A stretch of 42,613 nt of DNA from Apostichopus parvimensis (lineage: Eukaryota; Echinodermata; Holothuroidea; Aspidochirotida; Stichopodidae), in assembly GCA_000934455.1 (NCBI GenBank), contig KN885400.1, positions 49,274 to 91,886 on the forward strand, written 5' to 3'. This document shows positions 33,787 through 42,613 of this stretch, one piece after another (the first letter of the stretch is position 1; each line of letters starts with the position of its first letter). Made by a program: the position numbers and the translations under genes. Below the pieces are notes generated by a model. It saw only the letters and a program-made list of their open reading frames with translations. It did no database searches and was not told the origin of the DNA.

Positions 33787-34989
33787 TTATTACGCTACAT
33801 TGTATGCATACAGCCTTAGCCTATATGCTACAATGGTACTTTCGAGATACAATTCCTTATTCCACAACGGTTTCTCTAGTGCGCAATCACAGAACTCGGG
33901 TGAACGGACAACACCCTAAAACAGACGTATAAGTACGGGTATGGAAATGTTGTGTTAAATCACGTACATGTTTTATATACATAAGCTCTTTGCTTTACAA
34001 TATTGTACAAAGCCTATGCACTAAGGATTTTAGGCAAACACATACATAATGGTTTAGATAAGAACCAGTACTAAGTGGACTTCAAATGCAGTCTACCTGC
34101 TCATTGCAATGGGCTTTACTTCCTCAGATTATGTTCTATTTAAGAATATATATTATTTACTTATTTTCAACACAATATAAAAGTGTCCATAACCACTATA
34201 AATTCGACGGCAGAAAAAATACAAGATAGTCCCCTCTCTGCCGCTCTTCTGGAAATGGGTCAAACTTAAGACTGGCAAAAGGGAACCAACACCACCATAA
34301 GGTAACGATAAATAAATACTTTTAAACAAAATGACACCCATTCAAAATTGGGATTGCAAGTAGCTACTTTTTGTCCCAAACATATCTAATAAAGGATATA
34401 GGCCTACTTATGGTAGTTACGAATTGTGAAAAAAATTATGTGTCTGAGGTAATGGACAAGCCGTAATGTTAACAACTCTATCGCAATGTTATTGATCTAA
34501 CATAAAACCAAATAAGTTGTAGCCTACTAAACTGTCCTGTAACAATAGAGAGATAAATAAAGTACTACTATAACTAGTACTTATAACTAATATATACTTA
34601 TATTTAATTATATGACATACATGTAAGCATACATAGTGTGCACAACGTTGCACTTATTGGATTCAGCTGATATTTAATTATGACTGGGCCTATACATTAA
34701 GTCATAAGTAACTTAGTTTGTACGTACACTTCAATTCGCCTGATCCAATCTTCTCATCAAACAAAGTAAAAAACGGTTCCGTGGTATATAAAAACCAGAA
34801 TGCAAAATGCATTGAGGTTCGATGACTTCAATGCACTAGACTTCTGCTTGTTAGTATAACCCGAACTAGCTGTTACAATAATACTATGGCATGATAACAC
34901 AGGTCAGTCTACTGTACGTGGTTATACACACCTCCATAAAAAACAATAGGGTTCTTGTACTCAATTTTTATGAATCCACACACCAAGTA
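33787..34989. other. Stretch without a recognised gene
   Basis: This is AT-rich sequence. A 62-codon minus frame at 34153-34341 has no domain. The last part (34938-34989) contains AAAAACAATAGGG and CACACACCAAGTA, words that belong to the 3' part of the dispersed repeat family. Confidence 0.5.
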
Positions 34990-36590
34990 TTACAAAACCA
35001 AACCAAACCTTGATCTCTAATAACTTCGCACATTAACGTTGCAGAGGAGTCAACTTATGGACAATTTAGATTAGAATATGCCCACGAAACTTCAAAGAAT
35101 CAACTTGAAAGAAGCTAATACAGGTCACTGGAGGTTAACCTGAGGTCAAAGGTCACCCAAATGCAGGTCGACTATTGTATTACAATAGCGTAACTCCCAA
35201 TCTTGATGGACATTTGGTTCTCAAGTTATTGCAAAAATACTAGTTTTTGACCCTTTATTGACCTTTGTTGACCTTGGATCACATGACTGTTATATTTGGA
35301 AACGATCCTTTACACCATTCACAACTTGTCCCAAGATATCAACCATGTCGGACCCTGTCAATGGTAGTTTCACTTGTAAGTTATTGCCAAAAAAAGCACA
35401 TTTTGACCCATAATTGACCTTTGGTGACCTTGGATCACATCACAATTATTTCAGAAAACGTGCCCCTACTTTATTCACAACTTGTCCCAATATATCAGCC
35501 ATGTCAGATTTTGTGACTAGAAGTTGTTGCAAAACGTAGCATAATTTGGCAGTTTTTTGCACATATGCAACCTTGAATGACCTTGGATGACCTTATGGTT
35601 TATATCAAAAATGTTCCCCTTGATGATGTGCACTCTGTCCTAAAATTCAAACCTTGATGGACATTTGGTTCTAAAGTTATTGCAAAAATACTAGTTTTTG
35701 ACCCTTAATTGACCTTTGTTGACCTTGGATCGTATAACCGTTATGTTTGGAAACGATCCTTTACCCCATTCACAACTAGTCCACAAACATCAACCATGTC
35801 GGACCCTGTCAGTGGTAGTTTCACAAGTTATTGAGGAAAAAATCACATTTTGATCCATAAATGACCTTTGGTGACCTTGGATCACATAACGGTTATATTA
35901 GAAAACGTGCCCCTACTTCATTAACAACTTGTCCTAATATGTCAGCCATGTCAGAAATCGTGACTAGAAGTTGTTGCAAAAATTAGCATAAGTTGGCAGT
36001 TTTTTGCACATAATCAACCTTGAATGACCTTGGATGACCTGATGGTTTTTATCAAAAATATTTCTCTTGATGATGTGCACTCTGTCCTAAAATTTGTGTG
36101 GCCTACAATGTACACACATAATATTATTGCTAGAAAGGTATCAAAACTAACCTTTGGCCCCTCATAACTTGAGAACTGGGTGTCCGATTGAAGCGGGAGT
36201 TGGTTTCCTATACAAAGCACAACGAGCTCTATTATATATCAAAATATTGACCAACTTGTTTGTTTTGCCCCGTATCTCCTAAAATGTGTATATTTTTCAA
36301 GATTTGTCCTTTGACCTTTTGACCTCGCGATCAGATGTAGTTTGACACGCTGATTCCAATAAGCAACATGACAAGTCAGTGCGACCATCCTAACTGTACT
36401 TATTGAAAAACAAAAACAAATGACCTATGATAACTTCGCACACGAAGGTCGCACAGGGGTCAACCATGGACTATTTTGATCGAAAGGTACCTTTGAGATC
36501 CGATTATGGCCACGAAAATTCAAATAGCCAAAAAAACTGATAAAGGTCACCGGAGGTCAACCTGAGGTCAAAGGTCATCTAGTGGGAGAC
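34990..36590. repeat. Dispersed repeat, copy D (lacks the standard ends; internal tandem duplication)
   Basis: It starts with ACCTTGATCTCTAATAACTT as in the interior of copy C and ends just after a half-site array, so both termini of the family are missing. Words shared with the other copies include GGACATTTGGTTCTCAAG, TTGACCTTTG, TTGGATCACATGAC, CACAACTTGTCCCAA and AACTTCGCACACGAAGGT. A block of about 450 bp (35200-35648) is repeated directly at 35649-36095: CTTGATGGACATTTGG and GATGATGTGCACTCTGTCC each occur twice at an offset of about 450. Confidence 0.82.
36544..36577 (+). promoter_or_regulatory. Four perfect AGGTCA half-sites with spacers 4, 5 and 1
   Basis: AGGTCA at 36544, 36554, 36565 and 36572, with spacers CCGG, ACCTG and A. 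This is the cleanest of six related arrays in the window. A near copy at 35122-35155 has AGGTCA, AGGTTA, AGGTCA, AGGTCA with the same spacing. The sequence fits DR4, DR5 and DR1 nuclear-receptor elements; whether any receptor binds is unknown. Confidence 0.35.
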
Positions 36591-37332
36591 ATGTCTTAGT
36601 CGCCAACTGCCCCTGCCACCCCCTACCCCTCCCCCTTCGTGGTTCCATTACAAGGAATCCAGTATTTCATTTACCAGTCTGTGTATTATTATCCCTTTAA
36701 GTCTTTACAGTAACGTGCGTTATTGCTTGTTTGTGTAATATCTGGTGTAAGAAATTAAAGGTGTGAGGAGAATTTGGGTCTGCTAACTTGAGAAAAATTA
36801 CCAAGAGTTTCTCTTATTTTGAAAATTGTTTACAACATCTAAGTTTGAATGCATTTCTATCATTCATCAAGACACTCTAAGCTGCCAATCATCTATAATA
36901 GAGAGCCAAAAGGATAAATAAATTGAATATATTGATTTCTAAACAGGTAAGAGTTCATTTTTTAACTTTGCACTAGACTCATCAAGAACCTATTGATTGA
37001 TTGTTTGTGCGTACCTTGTATATTTATACGTTTTGAATGTATACATATCAGCCCCCTGTTTAGTGTACTTTTATATTTATCATTCAGATCTTCTGTGATT
37101 GCAGAAAGCATCTAGAATGTAGAAAGTATTTAGTCGTTACTTATCTGTAAGGACTATAGTGCGCCTACATGTTCAACCATTATTGCTGTGACATATGCGA
37201 AAATGTGCTATGATCTTGTTTGATGAGAGACATTCCTAAAATGCCTCTATTGCTGACATGCCGACTAGGTATGAGAGTCCACTTATTATTTACGTAGGTG
37301 ATTACATAAGTCATTAAGCAATATGCTATTGA
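36591..37332. other. Stretch without a recognised feature
   Basis: A C-rich patch near 36610-36640 and otherwise AT-rich sequence. There is no coding or repeat that I recognise. Confidence 0.5.
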
Positions 37333-37544
37333 TATGTGGGCAAAATAGTCAAGTTAGTTGCCGGTCGTTATTGATGTGTGTTGTGTTCAGTTATCAATTG
37401 CATATTATTAAACATGTTTCCGATAATTAACACTGTTATTATGTTTGAAAAAGCTATATATATTGTTGGTAGAGGAGATGAAAATGAATTAGGATTAGAA
37501 ACACTAAGAAAGGATGAAAGAGGAATATCACAAAATGAAATCTT
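37333..37544. repeat. Direct repeat, first copy (flanks LINE relic)
   Basis: It matches 38594-38807 in the same orientation from TATGTGGG to CAAAATGAAATCTT. Shared words include ATAGTCAAGTTAGTTGCC, ATTGCATATTATTAAACATG, TAGAGGAGATG and GGATGAAAGAGGAAT. By eye only scattered substitutions and small indels separate the copies. Confidence 0.88.
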
Positions 37545-37689
37545 TGAAAATAGCAAACATCTGTATGGTTACAATGGTTTTCAAAACGTGACCTCTGGTC
37601 CAAATCCAGCTCTCACTACAAATTTCTTTGTTATTTTTCATTGTTCAAACTCTCCGGATAGTTTCCGTTATTCGTTTAATGTTATAATA

Positions 37690-38590
37690 CAGAATTTTGT
37701 CGGCAAGAGTTTGATCAATATTAGAGATGTAATCATTACAAAAAGCTTTGCGACCTCAATGTCATTTTCAATGCCATTATCATTACATGTAAAACGGGTT
37801 GATAAACCCGGGCAGAATCCGTTGGTTTTGCCAATGGTTTCCTTAATAACTTCCCGAGTTTTTTGGGGGGTCAGTCATGTATACACAGAAAATGTTTGTA
37901 AAGTTAGATTTATTTGCTACGCGAATACTGGTTGCCAGCTTGTATTGTAGATGATGTATTTAAGATTGTTTGAAGGAGTGCGGTTGTGAAGGAATGATTT
38001 GTAGTTCGTATTTTTTTCTTCTTTTGTAGTTGCGGGACAAAGAATACCGGAAGTAATCCATGGAACGACTATCTGAGAACTCTTATTTGTGTGACATTTA
38101 AGTGGATAATTATTGCCTCAGAAATCTTTAATGGCATCAAAGAAATAATTATATGCGTAATTAATAGCTGTAAAGTCATATAATTCGTCTCAATTAACAT
38201 TGCGTACCTCATTAATGTAGCTGAGCATCTTATGAGCAGGAGAATCACGTTTAGTGATATTTATTTCATTGTAAGCACTGGATTGTGCGTTGCAATTGAT
38301 AACATTATAGTATACAGGAAGATGATCAGTGACGACAGAAGTTAATATTCCTGAAATATTATTTAAACTTTCATCATTATACAATATGTTATCAATTAGC
38401 GTAGAAGAAGTGTCAGAAATTATTGTAGGCTAGGGATATACATGGCATGAACGAACAGCTGTACACAGTAAACCAGAAACATTGTCACATCCGTATAGTT
38501 GCATAGATTAATATTGAAGTCACCTAAGATAAAGTAAGTTTGACTCGGTAACTGCGTCGAATTCCATTGAGAAGTAAAATCCTTGCTGAA
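37690..38590 (-). mobile_element. Decayed non-LTR retrotransposon: endonuclease C-terminal half and linker
   Basis: On the minus strand, in order of decreasing coordinate, are SKDFTSQWNSTQLPSQTYFI, then LGDFNINLCNYTDV (the GDFN endonuclease motif near 38530), TLIDNILYNDESLNNISGIL, and SVVTDHLPVYYNVI (the SDH motif region, here TDH, near 38310-38340). Next come VPWITSGIL near 38030-38055 and NDIEVAKLFCNDYI, SNIDQTLADKI near 37690-37770, resembling the FN.YF..IG..LA segment before RT. Stops and frameshifts occur throughout, so it is dead. The RT domain itself is absent. The 190-codon plus-strand frame at 37378-37950 is antisense to this relic and is not a gene. Confidence 0.8.
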
Positions 38591-38593
38591 TGG

Positions 38594-38807
38594 TATGTGG
38601 GAAAAATAGTCAAGTTAGTTGCCTGTTGTTATTGATGTGTCATGTGTTCAATGATCAATTGCATATTATTAAACATGTTTCCGACAATAAACACATTTGT
38701 TATTATGTTTGAGAGCTATATATATTGCCGGTAGAGGAGATGGAAAATTAATTAGGATTGGAAGCACTAAGATAGGATGAAAGAGGAATTTCACAAAATA
38801 AAATCTT
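38594..38807. repeat. Direct repeat, second copy (flanks LINE relic)
   Basis: This copy abuts the endonuclease relic on one side. On the other side it is cut at ...AAAATCTT by the first base of dispersed repeat copy B (AACAAGAGCC). The dispersed repeat therefore either inserted into, or defines the edge of, this copy. Confidence 0.88.
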
Positions 38808-40346
38808 AACAAGAGCCCAAGGGCACTGTGGTTCCTTGCGTAGGGGTATATGACAATACACATAACATTATCATAGCAAGATTGGGCTCAAATAGTCCAA
38901 GTAATTGTGGTCCTACATGTACCCATAAAGTAACCAACACTATAGCCAACACTTTTGTGATCACAAATTGTGATCGGATTTTTGATCGGAAGGCACTTTT
39001 GAGATCTGAATATGGCGTCGAAAATGTAAGAAATATGAAGTCACCTACAAGCGGGTCAACAGATATGATAACATTGGTGTCCTCTGATCACATGACCTTT
39101 AAGTTTGAAAATGTTCCACCACCCCATTCACAACTTGTCCCAAAATATCAATCGTGTCAGACCTTCACACTGGGAGTTAATTGCATTAAATGTCTGAAAA
39201 TTAACTTTGAACTTGTATAACTTCCCACACAAAGGTCACCTGGGGTCAACCCATTGACATTTATGATCGGTGAGACGTGAATATAGCATCAAATCTATAC
39301 AAATTCAAAAAAAAAAATTCTTTGCCCATCCCCCCCCCCCCAAATACTAGTTTTTTAACATTAATTTACCTTTGGTGACCTCGGATCACATGACCGTTAA
39401 GTTTGAAAATATTCCCCTATACCATTCGCAACTTGTCTTAAAATATCAACCGTGTCACACCTTGGTACTGGGAGTTATTGCATTAAATGTCTGAAAATTA
39501 ACTTTGACCTCGTATAACTTGACACACAAAGGTCACCTGGGGTCAAGCCATTGACATTTTTGATCGGAAGGTAACTTTGATATCCAAATCTAGCATCAAA
39601 ACCAAACATTTTCTTTTTCCCGCGTTTTCTCCAAAAATAAGGACATTTTTTCTAATGTGACCTTTGACCTTGGTTTTCAGATGTAGTTTGATCTCCTGAT
39701 TCCCAAAAAACAACACGACAAGTCTTTACAGCCATCCTAACTCCGACCGAAAACGTTGACCCCATGTAACTTCGCACACGAAGGTCACACAGGGGTCAAC
39801 CTATAGACATTTATGATCGGAAGCTACCTTTGACATCTGAAAATAGCATCGAAACTGTAAAAATCCCCAAAACACTTAAAGGTCACCAGAGGTCAAATTG
39901 AGGTCAAGGGTCACCCAGATGCGGGTCGACAATTGGATTACATTGAAGCAACTCCCAACCCTAACAGACAATTCGTTCTCAAGTTATCGCAAAAATACTA
40001 GTTTCTTATCATTAATTGACCTTTGGTAACTTTGGATTACATGAATGTTAAGTTTGAAAATGTTCCCCTAACCAGTTTACAACTTGTCCCAAAATATCAA
40101 CCTTGTCGCACATTGGCACTGGGAGTTATTGCAGTTATAATATTTTCGTTTTTGGACTCACCTTTAACTCACCTTTGGTGACCTTTGTGGGCACCAAAAA
40201 CAATAGGGCACACCTTCTCCATATGGCGGATCCATAGTCCAAGTTTGGCCTCAATCCAACTTTCCCTTATTGAGATAGAGCGTACCCAAGCACACACACA
40301 AACCTGACTACATAGGTTCCTTTTGCTAAAGCAAGGAACCAAAAAA
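38808..40346. repeat. Dispersed repeat, copy B (about 1.54 kb)
   Basis: It is nearly colinear with copy A: the same start AACAAGAGCC, GGGCACTGTGGTTCCTTGC, CCTACATGTACCCATAAA, GATCACAAATTGTGATCGG and TGCGGGTCGACAATT, and the same 3' hairpin GGTTCCTTTTGC-TAAA-GCAAGGAACC. It lacks some of copy A's internal modules (about 470 bp shorter). A half-site array (AGGTCA x3 plus GGGTCA, spacers 4, 5, 1) lies at 39880-39913. The 130-codon plus frame at 38828-39220 is not kept open in copy A, where it stops at 6971, so it is not considered coding. Confidence 0.87.
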
Positions 40347-40371
40347 CTATCAGCTATAATCACGATGATTA

Positions 40372-40462
40372 TAGCATATTATTGTTTATATTTGTTTTAC
40401 GCAATGTTGTTCCTGCCGAAAACGAGAAAGTATCAACATTATCGTAGTTATTACTTGTTACG
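40372..40462. repeat. Segment shared with 26911-27000
   Basis: It has the same order of words as the upstream region of the NLR gene (TTTTACGCAAT, TTGTTCCTG, CGAAAACGAGAAAGTATCAAC). It begins about 25 bp after the end of dispersed repeat copy B. A neighbouring stretch (about 40500-40545) also resembles 41915-41950 (GAACAA.AACAA.T.GATGTAAC.TTGAACA). Confidence 0.7.
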
Positions 40463-40751
40463 TCGGACCGCTAAACGAATACACCCTTGTTGAATAGCTA
40501 GAGGAGAGAGAACAAAAACAACTAGATGTAACGTTGAACACTGACAATAATGCAAGTGTATGTTTATTTCAGTGTATATCGGATAATAATTGTACACAGT
40601 AACTTGCTCTCCTTAGTCATCGTATGTATCTTTAATTAACATCTTATTTATCTTAGGCATCTTCCTAAAGATCTAATTCCAGAACTTTGTTGGTGATTCC
40701 ACCTAATTTACAGTTTGACAGAACTAATTATTACATATATAGCTTTCCCAG

Positions 40752-41226
40752 AGCTCCCAACTGACCCGCATTTCGCGGGTTGGACCCGCATTCTAACACC
40801 CAAACCCGCTGACCCGCGCAAGCGTCCGAAAAACCCGCATTGTAATTGTCAAGTATACATACAAAAAAATTGCATCAAATTTTGACTCAGCAACCATCAT
40901 TTCTTTAGCATTTAGCATAATAGAGTATACAACCTCCACTACAGCATCATTTGAACCTCACATTAGTCTATATGTCTTTTCATTGGGGCAAGCAGCAGCA
41001 GCTCATTTTCTTGCCACGGGAAAGATTGAATTATCACCTACTATTCAATTTATTGATGTTACACACAAAAAAATGCATATTTCTCAGAAAATTTTACATG
41101 TAGGCATCACCAGGATTCCAAAAAAAATTCAAAAGAGGAGGAGGACACCCCCTCCCCTTATACCCCTCCCCCAGGATGGCGATTCGTGGCATGGACCAGC
41201 ATTTGCCTTCTCAAGAGTTGGGAGCT
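40752..41226. repeat. Possible small non-autonomous element with 11-bp inverted ends
   Basis: AGCTCCCAACT (40752-40762) is repeated inverted as AGTTGGGAGCT (41216-41226). The interior starts with a cluster of ACCCGC words (GACCCGCATTTCGCGGGTT, AAACCCGCTGACCCGCGC), unusual for this AT-rich region, and ends with a C-rich tract. No coding is recognised. The ends could be coincidental. Confidence 0.3.
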
Positions 41227-42044
41227 ATGCTTTCCTTATTATCAAGCGAATACACATTAGCTCCACTAAGGTCTAAACGAACACACAGAAGAACGTAATT
41301 CAACCATATGCACTACAGTAGCAATCCAATGCGGTGCAATGCGGGGAAATCCCCTATTGCGACATCAATTGTGACGTCACTCACAATGATCCCCGCAGCT
41401 AACGCCTCGCTAACATTTGAGCTATTCACTTCAATCAAGCATCAACAAATGCTACACCCATAAACATCTTCAAAATGGTAGCTCATGTGTCGTACCGGAA
41501 CTCTAAAATAACATAATTCATTAATATCAACTGTCAAACAACTGTAGTACTTCATCCCATGTCCATTTTCCTAATAAAATAGCTTACAATTCCTGACGGA
41601 AAATAACGTGTCAACATTGTCAATACTGAAATGACGATGTACTGTAATGACGATGTAGTTATCACGCTACTCAGGCATACACACAGTACATTGATAACCA
41701 AAGCGTGATGAACTAAGTATGTAGTGCAAGTGGTTATTACTTTCACAAACGATACAGCTGAACCGTTTTTCTCCTACGTATTTGCTACTTAACAACAGGT
41801 CATCTACGAACAAAACCAACATATTTAAGATCTCAAAACATTTATCCGGCTTAGAAGTGCTTAATGTAAGCAAATGGTAGGATTTAAAGACGATCTTACC
41901 TAGAGATGAGACTGAACAAGAACAATTCGATGTAACATTGAACATCTCTCGGCCAAGAATGTTAACATCGGCGTCTTAGTTGTGCGCTTGCGCAAACATG
42001 CGTTATGTTAAGTAGGTTGCACATTCATATAGAGAAGACCGAAA
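41227..42044. other. Stretch without a confirmed gene
   Basis: Minus-strand frames at 41552-41746 and 41667-41945 have no domain. A CRE-like TGACGTCA is at 41372-41379 and an NRF1-like TGCGCTTGCGCA at 41983-41994. Directly upstream lies a retrotransposon C-terminal relic, so the higher part may be its 3' untranslated tail. Confidence 0.45.
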
Positions 42045-42310
42045 AAAATAATTAGATTTGCAGTTTGTTATTGAGAGTGTGTTGCGAATATTGAAAGGCA
42101 AAGTAATTCAAAGCTTCGGTGATGTAAACGCTCTGTCGCCGTAAAATGATGTTTTACATAAAGGTCCTGATTTGAGAAGAAGTTAATTCGATGGGCGGAA
42201 GTTTACATTGGTTGAATGAGATATGAGGTCATAGATATATCTTGGTGCAAGAATTGTTAAATGAATGCGTTTGAAACGTTCAAGTTGTGTGTTTAATTGC
42301 ATTATCGTAT
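42045..42310 (-). mobile_element. Non-LTR retrotransposon ORF2 C-terminal relic
   Basis: The minus strand reads MQLNTQLERFKRIHLTILAP, RYIYDLISHSTNVNFRPSN, a stop, LLLKSGPLCKTSFYGDRAFT, SPKL, a stop, ITLPFNIRNTLS. This matches the end of CR1/L2-type proteins (YL.DL......RSLRSS..L.......YGDRAF....P.LWN.LP..IR). Two stops fall at conserved positions (including the LW.LP site), so the copy is dead. It points the same way as the elements at 1-1367, 28664-29990 and 37690-38590. Confidence 0.8.
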
Positions 42311-42613
42311 ACGCATATACCCATAGACGCCGGTCTTAAGTGCAGCTTAACCGAAGAAACGATAAATGCTTCATTTTGAAATCGGTGGAAATATAAAACG
42401 ATTTGTAGAAACATAAATTATTTCTCCCGAGTCATCCACTTTTGCTTATTTTTGTGATAGTTTCTCCTCAGGCACTTTCACCCCGAAAATAAAATCATAA
42501 CTAAGACTATTATGTACGCATCATAACTTCTAACTAAGATATGACGGTTATTTTCATCATGAATATGAGATATACGATTTTCAGTTGCTCGATTGCCTTT
42601 TATGAAGGAAAAA
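42311..42613. other. Window end, no feature recognised
   Basis: AT-rich sequence with short frames only. On the minus strand this is upstream of the retrotransposon relic, and no further RT motifs are readable. Confidence 0.5.

Noticed and set aside
37378-37950. Plus-strand frame of 190 codons, the longest unexplained plus-strand frame
   Set aside because: The minus strand of the same interval reads as decayed retrotransposon (ITSGIL, NDIEVAKLFCNDYI motifs) and part of a direct repeat, so this frame is an antisense shadow.
38828-39220. 130-codon plus frame, and its counterpart at 6696-6971
   Set aside because: Both lie inside copies of a dispersed repeat; the frame is broken in copy A and there is no recognisable domain.
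41667-41945. Minus-strand frame with a possible donor (CTAG|GTAAGA near 41897) and an NRF1-like palindrome upstream, suggesting a first exon
   Set aside because: It follows directly after a retrotransposon C-terminal relic, and part of it recurs near 40500, so it is probably 3' tail or repeat sequence. No following exon was found.

Overview
The window looks like nuclear DNA of a marine invertebrate deuterostome, most likely an echinoderm (possibly a sea cucumber; the species is inference). Reasons: split genes with GT-AG introns, an AT-rich background with many decayed non-LTR retrotransposons, frequent GGCCTA-type words, and an NLR-like immune gene of the kind greatly expanded in echinoderms. 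There are no prokaryotic features.

The main gene is on the minus strand, running from about 26.6 kb down to 17.0 kb and perhaps on to 3.6 kb. It is a death-fold/NACHT NLR-type gene. Four exons join in frame: a short start exon (26505-26572), a death-effector-like exon (24027-24308), a large NACHT exon (21692-22870) and a helical exon after NACHT (16984-17300). Their coding parts sum to 1839 nt, exactly 613 codons, with matching splice phases 1, 1, 1 and 0. An LRR-like exon at 3621-3785 on the same strand could be a distal part of this gene or of a neighbour, but its phase (2) shows at least one exon is missing between. A decayed second death-fold half-exon lies at 24913-25035. Two candidate plus-strand exons (15856-15981, 16436-16493) sit next to the post-NACHT exon, and a weaker one lies at 10267-10365.

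Mobile DNA fills much of the rest. Non-LTR retrotransposon remains lie at 1-1367 (minus, endonuclease plus start of RT), 11045-11398 (plus, 3' end), 28664-29990 (minus, decayed RT), 37690-38590 (minus, endonuclease and linker) and 42045-42310 (minus, ORF C-terminus). Four copies of one dispersed repeat family (6677-8690, 20316-21408, 34990-36590, 38808-40346) share a core packed with AGGTCA/TGACCT half-sites in fixed spacing. Other repeats are a long inverted repeat (25233-26045), a small palindromic element (33621-33786), a 68-bp minisatellite (13437-14148), a 212/214-bp direct repeat around one LINE relic, and several local tandem duplications. A run of N (18687-18791) marks an assembly gap.

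Functionally, the only gene I can support is a cytosolic pattern-sensor-like protein: the death fold would signal, NACHT would bind nucleotide and oligomerise, and LRRs would sense. The rest is introns and mobile elements. I saw no tRNA, rRNA or CRISPR array.
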